6,298 nucleotides of DNA from an uncultured Campylobacter sp. (GCF_937997465.1 NZ_CALKTQ010000152.1:1-6298); one strand, 5' to 3'. Counted from the first letter of the stretch, positions 1 through 5,056 are shown. The notes: generated from the letters alone by a model not told the origin. Made by a program: numbers and translations.

Positions 1-2
1 TC

Positions 3-50
3 GCCCGCGGCGGCCAGATACCGGCTCCTATTCATAGTTTTAAAAACTAA
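3..50 (+). CDS. Possible 3' end of an upstream gene
   Basis: The window opens in GC-rich sequence of coding character that changes abruptly to AT-rich spacer near base 36. One frame reads ARGGQIPAPIHSFKN and ends at TAA (48-50), seven bases before a terminator hairpin. That position suits the last codons of a plus-strand gene that begins outside the window. A second frame stops at 35-37, and a third stays open to the ATG of the next gene, so the frame choice is uncertain. The fragment is too short to assign to a family. Confidence 0.35.
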   Translation, partial: ARGGQIPAPIHSFKN

Positions 51-56
51 ATTTAC

Positions 57-82
57 AAAGTCCGCTCAAATTTGCGGACTTT
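57..82 (+). terminator. Hairpin terminator after the upstream gene
   Basis: AAAGTCCGC (57-65) and GCGGACTTT (74-82) form a perfect 9-bp stem around the 8-base loop TCAAATTT. The A-run and T-run are part of the stem, a common style in Campylobacter terminators. The plus-strand T-run is short (ACTTTA). On the minus strand the hairpin is followed by further T-rich sequence, so it may work in both directions. Confidence 0.6.
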
Positions 83-120
83 ATCCTTCAAATTTATACG
101 CGACGTTTAAATATCTTTTA

Positions 121-128
121 GTTAAAAT
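121..128 (+). promoter_or_regulatory. Candidate sigma-70 -10 box for the exported-protein gene
   Basis: GTTAAAAT matches the Campylobacter extended -10 pattern gnTAnaAT at every fixed position. T-rich sequence lies upstream, as expected in this group where a clear -35 box is usually absent. Transcription would start near 135, giving a leader of about 25 nt that carries the ribosome binding site AAGGGG (147-152), 6 nt before the ATG at 159. Confidence 0.45.
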
Positions 129-158
129 AACACCAAAATTTATGTTAAGGGGCTATAA

Positions 159-851
159 ATGAAAATTTTACGTTTTTTAGCGGCGCTTTGTTTTGGCGCG
201 GCGGTAGCATCGGCGGCTGGTGACGGCAAGGTAAAAAGCATCGATATTTACGTGACGCCGTACTACTCGGCAAATGACGGCAAAGCCGACTACGTAAAGG
301 TTTACGACAAGATCGACGGTCTGCTAAAAAGCGGCACGCTAGAGGACTTTAAAAGTGCAGAAAAGATCGTGCAGGACGCTCCGCAGATGGTCACGCCGAT
401 GACTCTTTTCGTGCTTTCGGCTCGCGCTTACGATCTAGGGCTTCGCGACGAGGCGGTGTTTTGGTTTTATAACGCCAAAAACCGCGCGATCTTGCTAAGA
501 GAGGTTATAAATTTGGACGACGGTAGATTTTTTGAGGTCAAAAGCGCAATAGGAGCGTTTATCAAGCTGGTGGGCGATGTGGTAAATCCATACGCGTTTT
601 GCGACATCAAAAAGCAGCAAGATATCATGGCAAAATCGCTTGAGTGGAGCAAAGCAAATGTTTACGAAGCTATGTTTTTACCGGAGTTTGCGTCGCCTCA
701 CGCAGATAGAAAAGCGGCTCTTGCAAAAGCAATAGAAGCTCTAGAAATACGCGCGCAAAAAGAAAAAGACTATTTTCTGAATGATGAAAATTTGGCTAAA
801 TTTAAAGCCATGCGCAAGCAAAATAGAACCGACGAGAGGTTTTGTTTTTAA
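159..851 (+). CDS. Exported alpha-helical protein of unknown function
   Basis: I do not recognise a named family. The 230-residue protein starts with a clear Sec signal peptide: Lys2 and Arg5, a hydrophobic core over residues 6-17, and an A-x-A type site near residues 17-20 (VASAA), so the mature protein should be periplasmic or surface-exposed. Mature residues 60-115 look helical and loosely repeat-like (LFVLSARAYDLGLRDEAVFW), reminiscent of a TPR or Sel1 helical pair. Residues 185-222 are charged and helical. There are two cysteines after the signal, C148 and C229, the latter second from the C-terminus; a disulfide is possible in the periplasm. The start is supported by AAGGGG at 6-nt spacing and by the signal peptide beginning directly at Met1. 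The gene stands alone between a terminator upstream and a convergent gene downstream. Coding status is solid, function is unknown. Confidence 0.85.
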   Translation: MKILRFLAALCFGAAVASAAGDGKVKSIDIYVTPYYSANDGKADYVKVYDKIDGLLKSGTLEDFKSAEKIVQDAPQMVTPMTLFVLSARAYDLGLRDEAVFWFYNAKNRAILLREVINLDDGRFFEVKSAIGAFIKLVGDVVNPYAFCDIKKQQDIMAKSLEWSKANVYEAMFLPEFASPHADRKAALAKAIEALEIRAQKEKDYFLNDENLAKFKAMRKQNRTDERFCF

Positions 852-860
852 GAAAGCTAA

Positions 861-879
861 AAATTTAACCGTTAAATTT
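861..879. terminator. AT-rich inverted repeat between convergent genes
   Basis: AAATTTAAC and GTTAAATTT are exact inverted copies around a single C, giving an 8-bp stem with a 3-base loop as RNA. It sits in the 69-bp gap between two convergent genes. Read on the minus strand the right arm runs into TTTTT, so it could help end the hydrolase transcript. The stem is all A-T except near the loop, so as a terminator it would be weak. Confidence 0.3.
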
Positions 880-920
880 AACCAAGTGAGCCTCATCAAA
901 TTTACCGCTGCAGCCCCGCC

Positions 921-1760
921 CTACTCGCCCAGCTTCTGCGCTAATTTTTCCCAAAACTCGCTTAGGACTAGGATATCGTTGTGCCCGGCGTTTAGCTCGT
1001 AAATTTTATCTCCAGGCTTTAGAAATTTAAGCAACCTGCGCGAGTTATCCACGCCGATTAGCTCATCATGCTCGCCGTGAAATATCGTCACCGGCCCGCT
1101 AAAACCGCCGACAAACTCAAACGTAGGGATTTTGTATTTGATTAAAAATTTCGGCACAAAGGGCATTTTCTCCCGTGCTAGCTCCTCTAGGCTAAAATAG
1201 GGCGCAATCAAAACTAGCCGCTTAGCGCCGTATTTTTGCGCTGCGCGAGCCGCTAGCCCGCTACCCACCGAGTAGCCCACCGCCGTGACCTCGCCCGCGT
1301 CATACTCTCGCAAAACTGCCTGCATCATCGTATCCGCATCCGCGTAAAGTTGCTCCTGCGAGCTTATCTCGCCGCCGCTCTTGCCGTAGCCTCGGTAGTC
1401 AAACAGGTAAAAATCATAGCCCAAATCCGTAAAATACCGTGCATACTTGCCCCAGCCTTGCAAATTGCCCGCATTGCCGTGGAAAAATATCGCCGCACCA
1501 TTTTTTGCCTTTCGTTCACCGTTCGCGTCGCTATAAATTTGCCCGCCGCCCCTACTCTGCGCTAAAAATTTTAACCCGCTTATCCACGCGCCGTTTGCGT
1601 CTAGTCTGATCTCCTCAAACGGCTGATCAAAGCTAAAATCATGGTTTGGCTCAAGCTTGCTCGGGAAAAATATCATCCGTTCCTGAAAAAAATAAAGCAT
1701 TGCCAAAATCGTGACATATAACACGCAAAGCACGATACAAAGCCGAAAAATTACGTTCAT
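921..1760 (-). CDS. Membrane-anchored alpha/beta hydrolase (BEM46/ABHD13-like)
   Basis: A 279-residue serine hydrolase of the alpha/beta fold, in the group often annotated as BEM46/ABHD13-like or COG1073. Residues 5-25 form one hydrophobic helix with no cleavage site, which suggests an inner-membrane anchor. The oxyanion-hole motif HGNAGN is at 94-99 and DYRGYGKSGG at 121-130. The nucleophile is Ser164 in GYSVGSG, the likely acid is Asp232 (HGEHDEL) and the catalytic His is His260 (AGHND). The triad is complete, so an active esterase, lipase or thioesterase is likely; the substrate cannot be told from sequence. Length is normal for the family. Its ATG overlaps the stop of the upstream radical SAM gene (ATGA), and its ribosome binding site GAAAGG lies inside that gene, 5 nt before the start. 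This points to co-transcription and translational coupling. Confidence 0.9.
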   Translation of the reverse strand: MNVIFRLCIVLCVLYVTILAMLYFFQERMIFFPSKLEPNHDFSFDQPFEEIRLDANGAWISGLKFLAQSRGGGQIYSDANGERKAKNGAAIFFHGNAGNLQGWGKYARYFTDLGYDFYLFDYRGYGKSGGEISSQEQLYADADTMMQAVLREYDAGEVTAVGYSVGSGLAARAAQKYGAKRLVLIAPYFSLEELAREKMPFVPKFLIKYKIPTFEFVGGFSGPVTIFHGEHDELIGVDNSRRLLKFLKPGDKIYELNAGHNDILVLSEFWEKLAQKLGE

Positions 1761-2614
1761 TTTCGCCTTTCAAATTTATCTGTGCCGGACTTTCTTTGCC
1801 CGAAAAATACCTTAACCCTATCGCCGCTCTCGCTTCCGAATTTCTCCTGCGCCGCCAGCCTGATCTCGCCAGCTAACCGCTCGAAATAGCCGTCATCTCC
1901 AAATAGATAAATTTGCTTATAAAGCGGCAAAAGCGCCGGGAAATTTCGCCCGACAAAGGCTAGAATTTTATCTCGAAAATTCGGATAGAGATTTAGCCTA
2001 TCAAACCAAATTTCATCCGCCGCGTCGCCGTAGCGGGATATGATATCAAAAACGGGCGTGATCTGCGGGAAAATCGGCGCGACGAAGATATATGTTTTCA
2101 CTCCCGCGGCGCGCAGCTTTTTTATCGCTGCGATCCTTGCGGTTACGGAGCTTGCGCGAGGCTCCAGCGTGCGGCGCAGGCTTTCGTCTACCACGCTCAA
2201 ACTCACGCCTACGCGGACGTTTGGCATGGTTTGTAGCAGGTCTATATCGCGCGTCACGAGGCTTGATTTGGTTAAAATTTGCAGGTTTATATCCGAGCCC
2301 GCAACCGCCTCGAGGACTTTGCGCGTAACACCAAAGCGCGCCTCGTACGAATTATAGCAGTCTGTAACCGAGCTCATAAATACGCGCTCGCCCCCGTGCA
2401 AGCCCACAAATTTAACCAAGCTCGCCGTATCAAATTCCTTCGCGTCCAAAAACTCGCCCCATGCCTCCTCGTGCCCCGTGACGCCGCGCATAAACTCGGC
2501 GTAGCAGTAGATGCAGCCGTGTGAGCAGCCCACATACGGGTTGATCGCGTAGCCGCCGCTGCCGATTTTGGAGCGCGAGAGGATATTTTTGGCGCGGATT
2601 TTTGCGACTTGCAT
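1757..2614 (-). CDS. SPL-family radical SAM protein (COG1533-like)
   Basis: A 285-residue radical SAM protein. The N-terminal block INPYVGCSHGCIYCYAEF carries the CxxxCxxC cluster motif (Cys30, Cys34, Cys37), which in this superfamily binds a 4Fe-4S cluster that cleaves S-adenosylmethionine. SKIGSGGYAINPY before it, LTKSS at 114-118 and the TLEPRA segment at 149-154 are typical of the family named after spore photoproduct lyase (SplB). It is shorter than true spore photoproduct lyase, and a Campylobacter does not sporulate, so DNA spore-photoproduct repair is unlikely; the substrate is unknown. An extra Cys86 in SSVTDCYN stands where many relatives have TDPY. The ATG at 2614 puts the conserved AKNILSRSK block right at the N-terminus, as in relatives; AAAGG lies 10 nt upstream, a slightly long spacing. 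It is the first gene of a two-gene unit with the hydrolase. Confidence 0.9.
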   Translation of the reverse strand: MQVAKIRAKNILSRSKIGSGGYAINPYVGCSHGCIYCYAEFMRGVTGHEEAWGEFLDAKEFDTASLVKFVGLHGGERVFMSSVTDCYNSYEARFGVTRKVLEAVAGSDINLQILTKSSLVTRDIDLLQTMPNVRVGVSLSVVDESLRRTLEPRASSVTARIAAIKKLRAAGVKTYIFVAPIFPQITPVFDIISRYGDAADEIWFDRLNLYPNFRDKILAFVGRNFPALLPLYKQIYLFGDDGYFERLAGEIRLAAQEKFGSESGDRVKVFFGQRKSGTDKFERRK

Positions 2615-2644
2615 TTGATTTTTGCCTTTGATTGCGTGGATTTT

Positions 2645-2752
2645 ATGAGGGATTTTAGCGAAAATTTGGACTTTAAGCTAAAACGACGCAGTTTTACCGA
2701 TAAAAAGATAAACTTATCAAATCTAAGCTCGTTTTATAACCTACCCAAGTAG
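2645..2752 (+). CDS. Doubtful 35-codon ORF in the divergent promoter region
   Basis: An ATG at 2645 opens a 35-codon frame ending in TAG (2750-2752). The product would be basic and hydrophilic (begins MRDFSENLDFKLKRRSF), with no signal peptide or membrane segment. No good ribosome binding site precedes it, and its start overlaps the -10 boxes of the minus-strand radical SAM gene. Its stop lies in a small inverted repeat, GTAGC-AC-GCTAC (2749-2760), followed by TTTTT (2764-2768), which could be a weak terminator. It may be chance. Confidence 0.15.
   Translation: MRDFSENLDFKLKRRSFTDKKINLSNLSSFYNLPK
2652..2659 (-). promoter_or_regulatory. Candidate -10 box for the radical SAM-hydrolase unit
   Basis: On the minus strand GCTAAAAT fits the pattern gnTAnaAT fully and would start transcription near 2646, about 31 nt before the ATG at 2614. 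A second TAAAAT at 2640-2645 is an alternative with a shorter leader. No -35 box is obvious. Confidence 0.4.
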
Positions 2753-2777
2753 CACGCTACGCCTTTTTGCCGAAGTT

Positions 2778-2783
2778 TATACT
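2778..2783 (+). promoter_or_regulatory. Candidate -10 box for the ABC-F gene
   Basis: TATACT matches five of six bases of TATAAT and lies 60 bases before the ATG at 2843, giving a leader of about 50 nt. The leader contains GACTTTTT (2794-2801) and its exact inverted copy AAAAAGTC (2819-2826), then the ribosome binding site AAGGA (2833-2837), 5 nt before the start. No other -10 candidate in the 228-bp gap is better placed. Confidence 0.4.
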
Positions 2784-2842
2784 GATTTTAAACGACTTTT
2801 TGGCAAAATCTACGGTTTAAAAAGTCAAATTTAAGGAAAAAT

Positions 2843-4432
2843 ATGCTTGAAGTCAAAAATTTATTGATGAGATTTAACGCACAGCTGCTATTTGAGGACG
2901 TAAATTTAAAGCTCACTCGCGGCAACCGTTACGGACTCATCGGCGCAAACGGCGCGGGAAAATCGACGTTTCTAAAAATCCTTGCAGGCGAGATCGAGGC
3001 AAACAGCGGCGAGATCGTCATCGAAAACGGGCTAAAAGTAGGCGTGCTAGGCCAAGATCAGTTCGCGTTTGAAAACTTTAGCGTAAAAGACGCCGTGTTA
3101 TACGGCAACAAACGCCTATACGACGCAGTAAAAGAAAAAGAAAAGCTCTACATGAGCGAAGAGTTTACCGACGCCGTAAACGACCGCTTAGCGCAGCTTG
3201 AGATGATAAGCGCCGAGGAGGATCCTAGCTACGAGTACGAGGTCAGGATCGAGAAAATCCTAAGCTCGCTTGGCTTTAGCGACTTTGAAAAGCCGATGAG
3301 CGAGGTTGAAAACTCGGATAAATTTAAAGTCCTGCTCGCTCAAGTGCTATTTCCAAAGCCCGACATTCTTTTCCTTGACGAGCCGACCAACAACCTTGAC
3401 ATCGAGAGCATAAAATGGCTGGAAAACGAGCTAAATCGTCACGAGGGTACGATGGTGCTAATCAGCCACGACCGCCACTTCTTAAACGCGGTTTGCACGC
3501 ACATCCTGGACGTCGATTTTAAGAAAATCAGGCAGTTTGCGGGCAACTACGACGACTGGTACATCGCCTCGACGCTGGTTGCCAAACAGCACGAGATGGA
3601 GCGCGACAAAAAGCTAAAAGAAAAAGAGGAGTTGGAGAAATTTATCGCGCGATTCTCGGCAAACGCGAGCAAAGCCCGCCAAGCAACCAGCCGCCAAAAG
3701 CAGCTAAACAAACTCGACATCGAGGAGATCAAGGTATCAAGCAGACGCGATCCTAGCATACTTTTCCGCACCAAACGCGACATAGGCAACGAGATCCTGG
3801 AGGTGCGCGGCGTCAGCAAAAAATACGACAAAGTTTTGTTTGAAAATTTTAGCTTCAAGCTCGAAAAAAATGATAAAGTCGCCATCATCGGCGCAAACGG
3901 CGTAGGCAAAAGCACGCTGGCTAAAATCATCATCGGCGAGGTTGCTCCAGATAGCGGCGACGTGCACGTGGGCGCGACGATAGGGCCTAGCTACTTTGCG
4001 CAGAACACGACAAACAAAATCACCGGCGAGCTCAAGCTCTACGAGTGGCTGCAAGACGAAAACAACAAGGACCTAAACGAGATCCGCAAGTGCCTAGGAC
4101 GCATGCTATTTAGCGGTGCGGAGCAGGAAAAATCAGTCGGCAGCCTAAGCGGCGGCGAGAAGCACCGCCTAATGCTAAGCCGCCTAATGCTAGAGCGCGG
4201 CAACCTACTCGTACTAGACGAGCCAAACAACCACCTCGACCTCGAAGCCATCATCGCTCTAGGCGAGGCGCTGTATAAATTCGGCGGCAACGTCATCTGC
4301 GTGAGCCACGACCGCGAGCTCATCGACGCCTTCGCCAACCGCATCATCCATCTAAAAGGAAACGGCGAAGTAGTCGATTTTAAGGGGACTTTTGAAGAAT
4401 ACGCCGCGATGAATGAGGGAACGACGGCTTAA
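2843..4432 (+). CDS. ybiT: ABC-F family ATPase, YbiT type
   Basis: A 529-residue soluble protein with two ABC ATPase domains and no membrane segment, the ABC-F layout. ABC-F proteins bind the ribosomal E-site region and modulate translation; YbiT (530 residues in E. coli) is the closest member I recognise, through GNRYGLIGANG, QDQFAFE, RFSANASKARQATSR and the matching length. Domain 1: Walker A GANGAGKST (34-42), Walker B FLDEP (177-181) with catalytic Glu180, switch His209. Its signature motif is degenerate (SEVENSDKFKVLLAQ, 153-167), as it also is in E. coli YbiT. Linker (P-site tRNA interaction region) about 241-312, charged and helical. Domain 2: Walker A GANGVGKST (350-358), signature LSGGEK (435-440), Walker B VLDEP (457-461) with Glu460, switch His489. 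The second Walker B runs DEPNNHLD instead of the usual DEPTNHLD. Start chosen from AAGGA at 5-nt spacing. It appears monocistronic. Antibiotic-resistance activity cannot be inferred. Confidence 0.93.
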   Translation: MLEVKNLLMRFNAQLLFEDVNLKLTRGNRYGLIGANGAGKSTFLKILAGEIEANSGEIVIENGLKVGVLGQDQFAFENFSVKDAVLYGNKRLYDAVKEKEKLYMSEEFTDAVNDRLAQLEMISAEEDPSYEYEVRIEKILSSLGFSDFEKPMSEVENSDKFKVLLAQVLFPKPDILFLDEPTNNLDIESIKWLENELNRHEGTMVLISHDRHFLNAVCTHILDVDFKKIRQFAGNYDDWYIASTLVAKQHEMERDKKLKEKEELEKFIARFSANASKARQATSRQKQLNKLDIEEIKVSSRRDPSILFRTKRDIGNEILEVRGVSKKYDKVLFENFSFKLEKNDKVAIIGANGVGKSTLAKIIIGEVAPDSGDVHVGATIGPSYFAQNTTNKITGELKLYEWLQDENNKDLNEIRKCLGRMLFSGAEQEKSVGSLSGGEKHRLMLSRLMLERGNLLVLDEPNNHLDLEAIIALGEALYKFGGNVICVSHDRELIDAFANRIIHLKGNGEVVDFKGTFEEYAAMNEGTTA

Positions 4433-4454
4433 ATTTATATTTTTTGATTTTAGC

Positions 4455-4500
4455 TTTGATTTGGCGGGCAAATTTGATGCTCGCTAAATTTGAAATCAAA
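4455..4500 (+). other. Hairpin in the 3' region of the ABC-F gene
   Basis: TTTGATTT (4455-4462) and AAATCAAA (4493-4500) are exact inverted copies. Nested inside, GCGGGC (4464-4469) pairs with GCTCGC (4479-4484) with one G-T wobble. No clean T-run follows, so this is probably a 3'-UTR structure rather than an intrinsic terminator. Confidence 0.35.
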
Positions 4501-4501
4501 T

Positions 4502-4540
4502 CCAAGCGGCAAATTTAGCTCGGTTTTGCTGTTTGGGTTT
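4502..4540 (+). terminator. Candidate terminator hairpin after the ABC-F gene
   Basis: CCAAGCGGCAAA (4502-4513) pairs along its whole length with TTTGCTGTTTGG (4525-4536), using two G-T wobbles, around an 11-base loop. GTTTAAATTTT follows. The wobbles pair only in plus-strand RNA, which fits a structure in the ABC-F transcript. The T-tract is broken by AAA, so efficiency is doubtful. Confidence 0.4.
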
Positions 4541-4604
4541 AAATTTTACCCACCGAGACCCGCATCTTGAAAATGCTAAATTTGGTTTGGTTAAATTTAG
4601 AGTT
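4538..4604 (+). repeat. Dispersed 67-bp repeat, copy A
   Basis: Copy A matches bases 6232-6298 at 61 of 67 positions without gaps. The differences are clustered in the middle (ACCC versus ACCT and GCATCT versus GCGCCA). The last third is a hairpin: CTAAATTT (4576-4583) and AAATTTAG (4593-4600) around the loop GGTTTGGTT. Bases 4553-4576 are also the left arm of a perfect 24-base inverted repeat with copy B. No reading frame of note crosses it. Confidence 0.85.
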
Positions 4605-4622
4605 GCGGGCTAGGCTCCTTGC

Positions 4623-4654
4623 GTAAAAAACAACCATTTGAGGTTGTTTTTTAC
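4623..4654. terminator. Strong bidirectional intrinsic terminator
   Basis: GTAAAAAACAACC (4623-4635) and GGTTGTTTTTTAC (4642-4654) form a perfect 13-bp stem around the loop ATTTGA. A six-base A-run on one side and a six-base T-run on the other make it a standard intrinsic terminator in both directions. It is the best terminator in the spacer. It is followed at once by the perfect 12-base palindrome CTTTATATAAAG (4654-4665), which could also serve as a -10-like element. Confidence 0.85.
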
Positions 4655-4660
4655 TTTATA

Positions 4661-4763
4661 TAAAGGGGGTGAGGGCTTAAATTACGCTCTGCTAGCAGCT
4701 CTCAAAGAGAGTGCAAGCACAAGGCGAGGCAACGCCGAAGCAAAAAGCTCCCCACCTCCTTTA
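4661..4763 (+). ncRNA. Candidate structured RNA, three-way junction
   Basis: The closing stem pairs TAAAGGGGGTGAGGG (4661-4675) with CCCCACCTCCTTTA (4750-4763): 14 pairs with one G-T wobble and one bulged A. It may extend by CTT (4676-4678) to AAG (4745-4747). Inside are a hairpin at 4695-4714 (GCA-g-CTCTC, loop AAA, GAGAG-TGC) and one at 4723-4736 (GGCG, loop AGGCAA, CGCC). The right strand of the closing stem contains CACCTCCTTT, the sequence of the 16S rRNA 3' tail. It lacks the conserved cores of SRP RNA, tmRNA and RNase P RNA, so it is not one of those. Expression is not shown; the only nearby promoter-like signal is the TATATAAA just upstream. Confidence 0.35.
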
Positions 4764-4794
4764 ATCCCCCCTCCCCCTACGACGTTAGAAGTTG

Positions 4795-4832
4795 CTGCAC
4801 TGCGTGCAGGTTAAATTTGACGCTATCGCGTC
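4795..4832. other. Two small GC-rich hairpins
   Basis: CTGCAC-TGC-GTGCAG (4795-4809) has a 6-bp stem. GACGC-TATC-GCGTC (4819-4832) has a 5-bp stem and is followed after GCG by TGTTTTAAA, so the second might act as a weak terminator on the plus strand. Both are inside the segment enclosed by the 24-base inverted repeat. Confidence 0.45.
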
Positions 4833-4840
4833 GCGTGTTT

Positions 4841-4884
4841 TAAATTTGCATTTTCAAGATGCGGGTCTCGGCGGGGTAAAATTT
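4841..4884 (-). repeat. Dispersed repeat, copy B (inverted, partial)
   Basis: Read on the minus strand this is the first two thirds of the repeat seen at 4538-4604. A 24-base core (4848-4871) is identical to 4553-4576, including the GCATCT variant that separates copy A from copy C. One indel and one substitution lie just outside the core, then AAATTTTACCC is shared again. The terminal hairpin of copies A and C is missing here and is replaced by unrelated GC-rich sequence. Confidence 0.85.
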
Positions 4885-4960
4885 GAAATCAATTTTGCAA
4901 ATTTGACTTCAAATTTAGGCATAAAGCAATAAGGCGAAGTATTTTTGTTCTAGATGAGAC

Positions 4961-5021
4961 GCTTTTTAAATTTGGCGACGGGAGTTACCTAATCGGTAAT
5001 GACCGAGCCAAATTTAAAAGC
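4961..5021 (+). other. Long compound hairpin downstream of msrAB
   Basis: Outer arms GCTTTTTAAATTTGGC (4961-4976) and GCCAAATTTAAAAGC (5007-5021) differ by one T. Inside, CGG (4979-4981) pairs with CCG (5003-5005), then GA (4982-4983) faces GA (5001-5002), then GTTACC (4984-4989) pairs with GGTAAT (4995-5000) around the loop TAATC. The G-T pair works only in plus-strand RNA. The 8-base word CGAAGTAT occurs on both sides, at 4935-4942 and 5024-5031. No T-run follows on either strand, so it is not a standard intrinsic terminator. It lies 28 bases beyond the msrAB stop. Confidence 0.7.
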
Positions 5022-5036
5022 AACGAAGTATAGAGC

Positions 5037-5056
5037 AAAAAGACAAGCCTTACTTG
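5037..5056 (-). terminator. Weak candidate terminator at the msrAB stop
   Basis: On the minus strand CAAG (5056-5053) and CTTG (5047-5044) flank a 5-base loop that holds the TAA stop, and TCTTTTT follows. The stem is only 4-5 bp, so this is marginal; the larger hairpin at 4961-5021 may matter more for the msrAB 3' end. Confidence 0.25.

Noticed and set aside
1..162. A plus-strand frame open from base 1 that ends in an ATGA overlap with the exported-protein gene
   Set aside because: Beyond about base 36 it crosses a terminator hairpin, an AT-rich promoter region and a ribosome binding site. The coding-like composition stops well before, so the overlap is coincidental.
2040..2524. Several plus-strand frames of 78-105 codons opposite the radical SAM gene
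   Set aside because: They are antisense shadows of a gene with clear family motifs, without ribosome binding sites or recognisable products.
1757..2614. True spore photoproduct lyase
   Set aside because: The protein is too short, the organism type does not form spores, and the family includes many members with other, unknown functions.
3547..4347. Minus-strand frames of 102-128 codons within the ABC-F gene
   Set aside because: They mirror the codon pattern of the ATPase on the plus strand and have no start signals or family features.
4661..4763. SRP RNA, tmRNA, RNase P RNA or a known riboswitch
   Set aside because: None of the conserved cores I know for these (for example the GGAAGG tetraloop region of SRP RNA) is present, and no gene follows in a position to be switched.
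4614..4814. A 66-codon open plus-strand stretch with a proline-rich end (SSPPPLIPPPP) in the spacer
   Set aside because: It has no ATG, only TTG codons inside a terminator hairpin, no ribosome binding site, and it runs straight through the terminator and the paired stems. The pairing explains the base composition better than coding does.
4486..4892. The 14-base direct repeat AAATTTGAAATCAA at 4486-4499 and 4879-4892 as a target-site duplication
   Set aside because: The right copy overlaps the outer edge of repeat copy B while the left copy lies 42 bases outside copy A, so they do not sit symmetrically around one element. AAATTTGA-type words are very common in this DNA.
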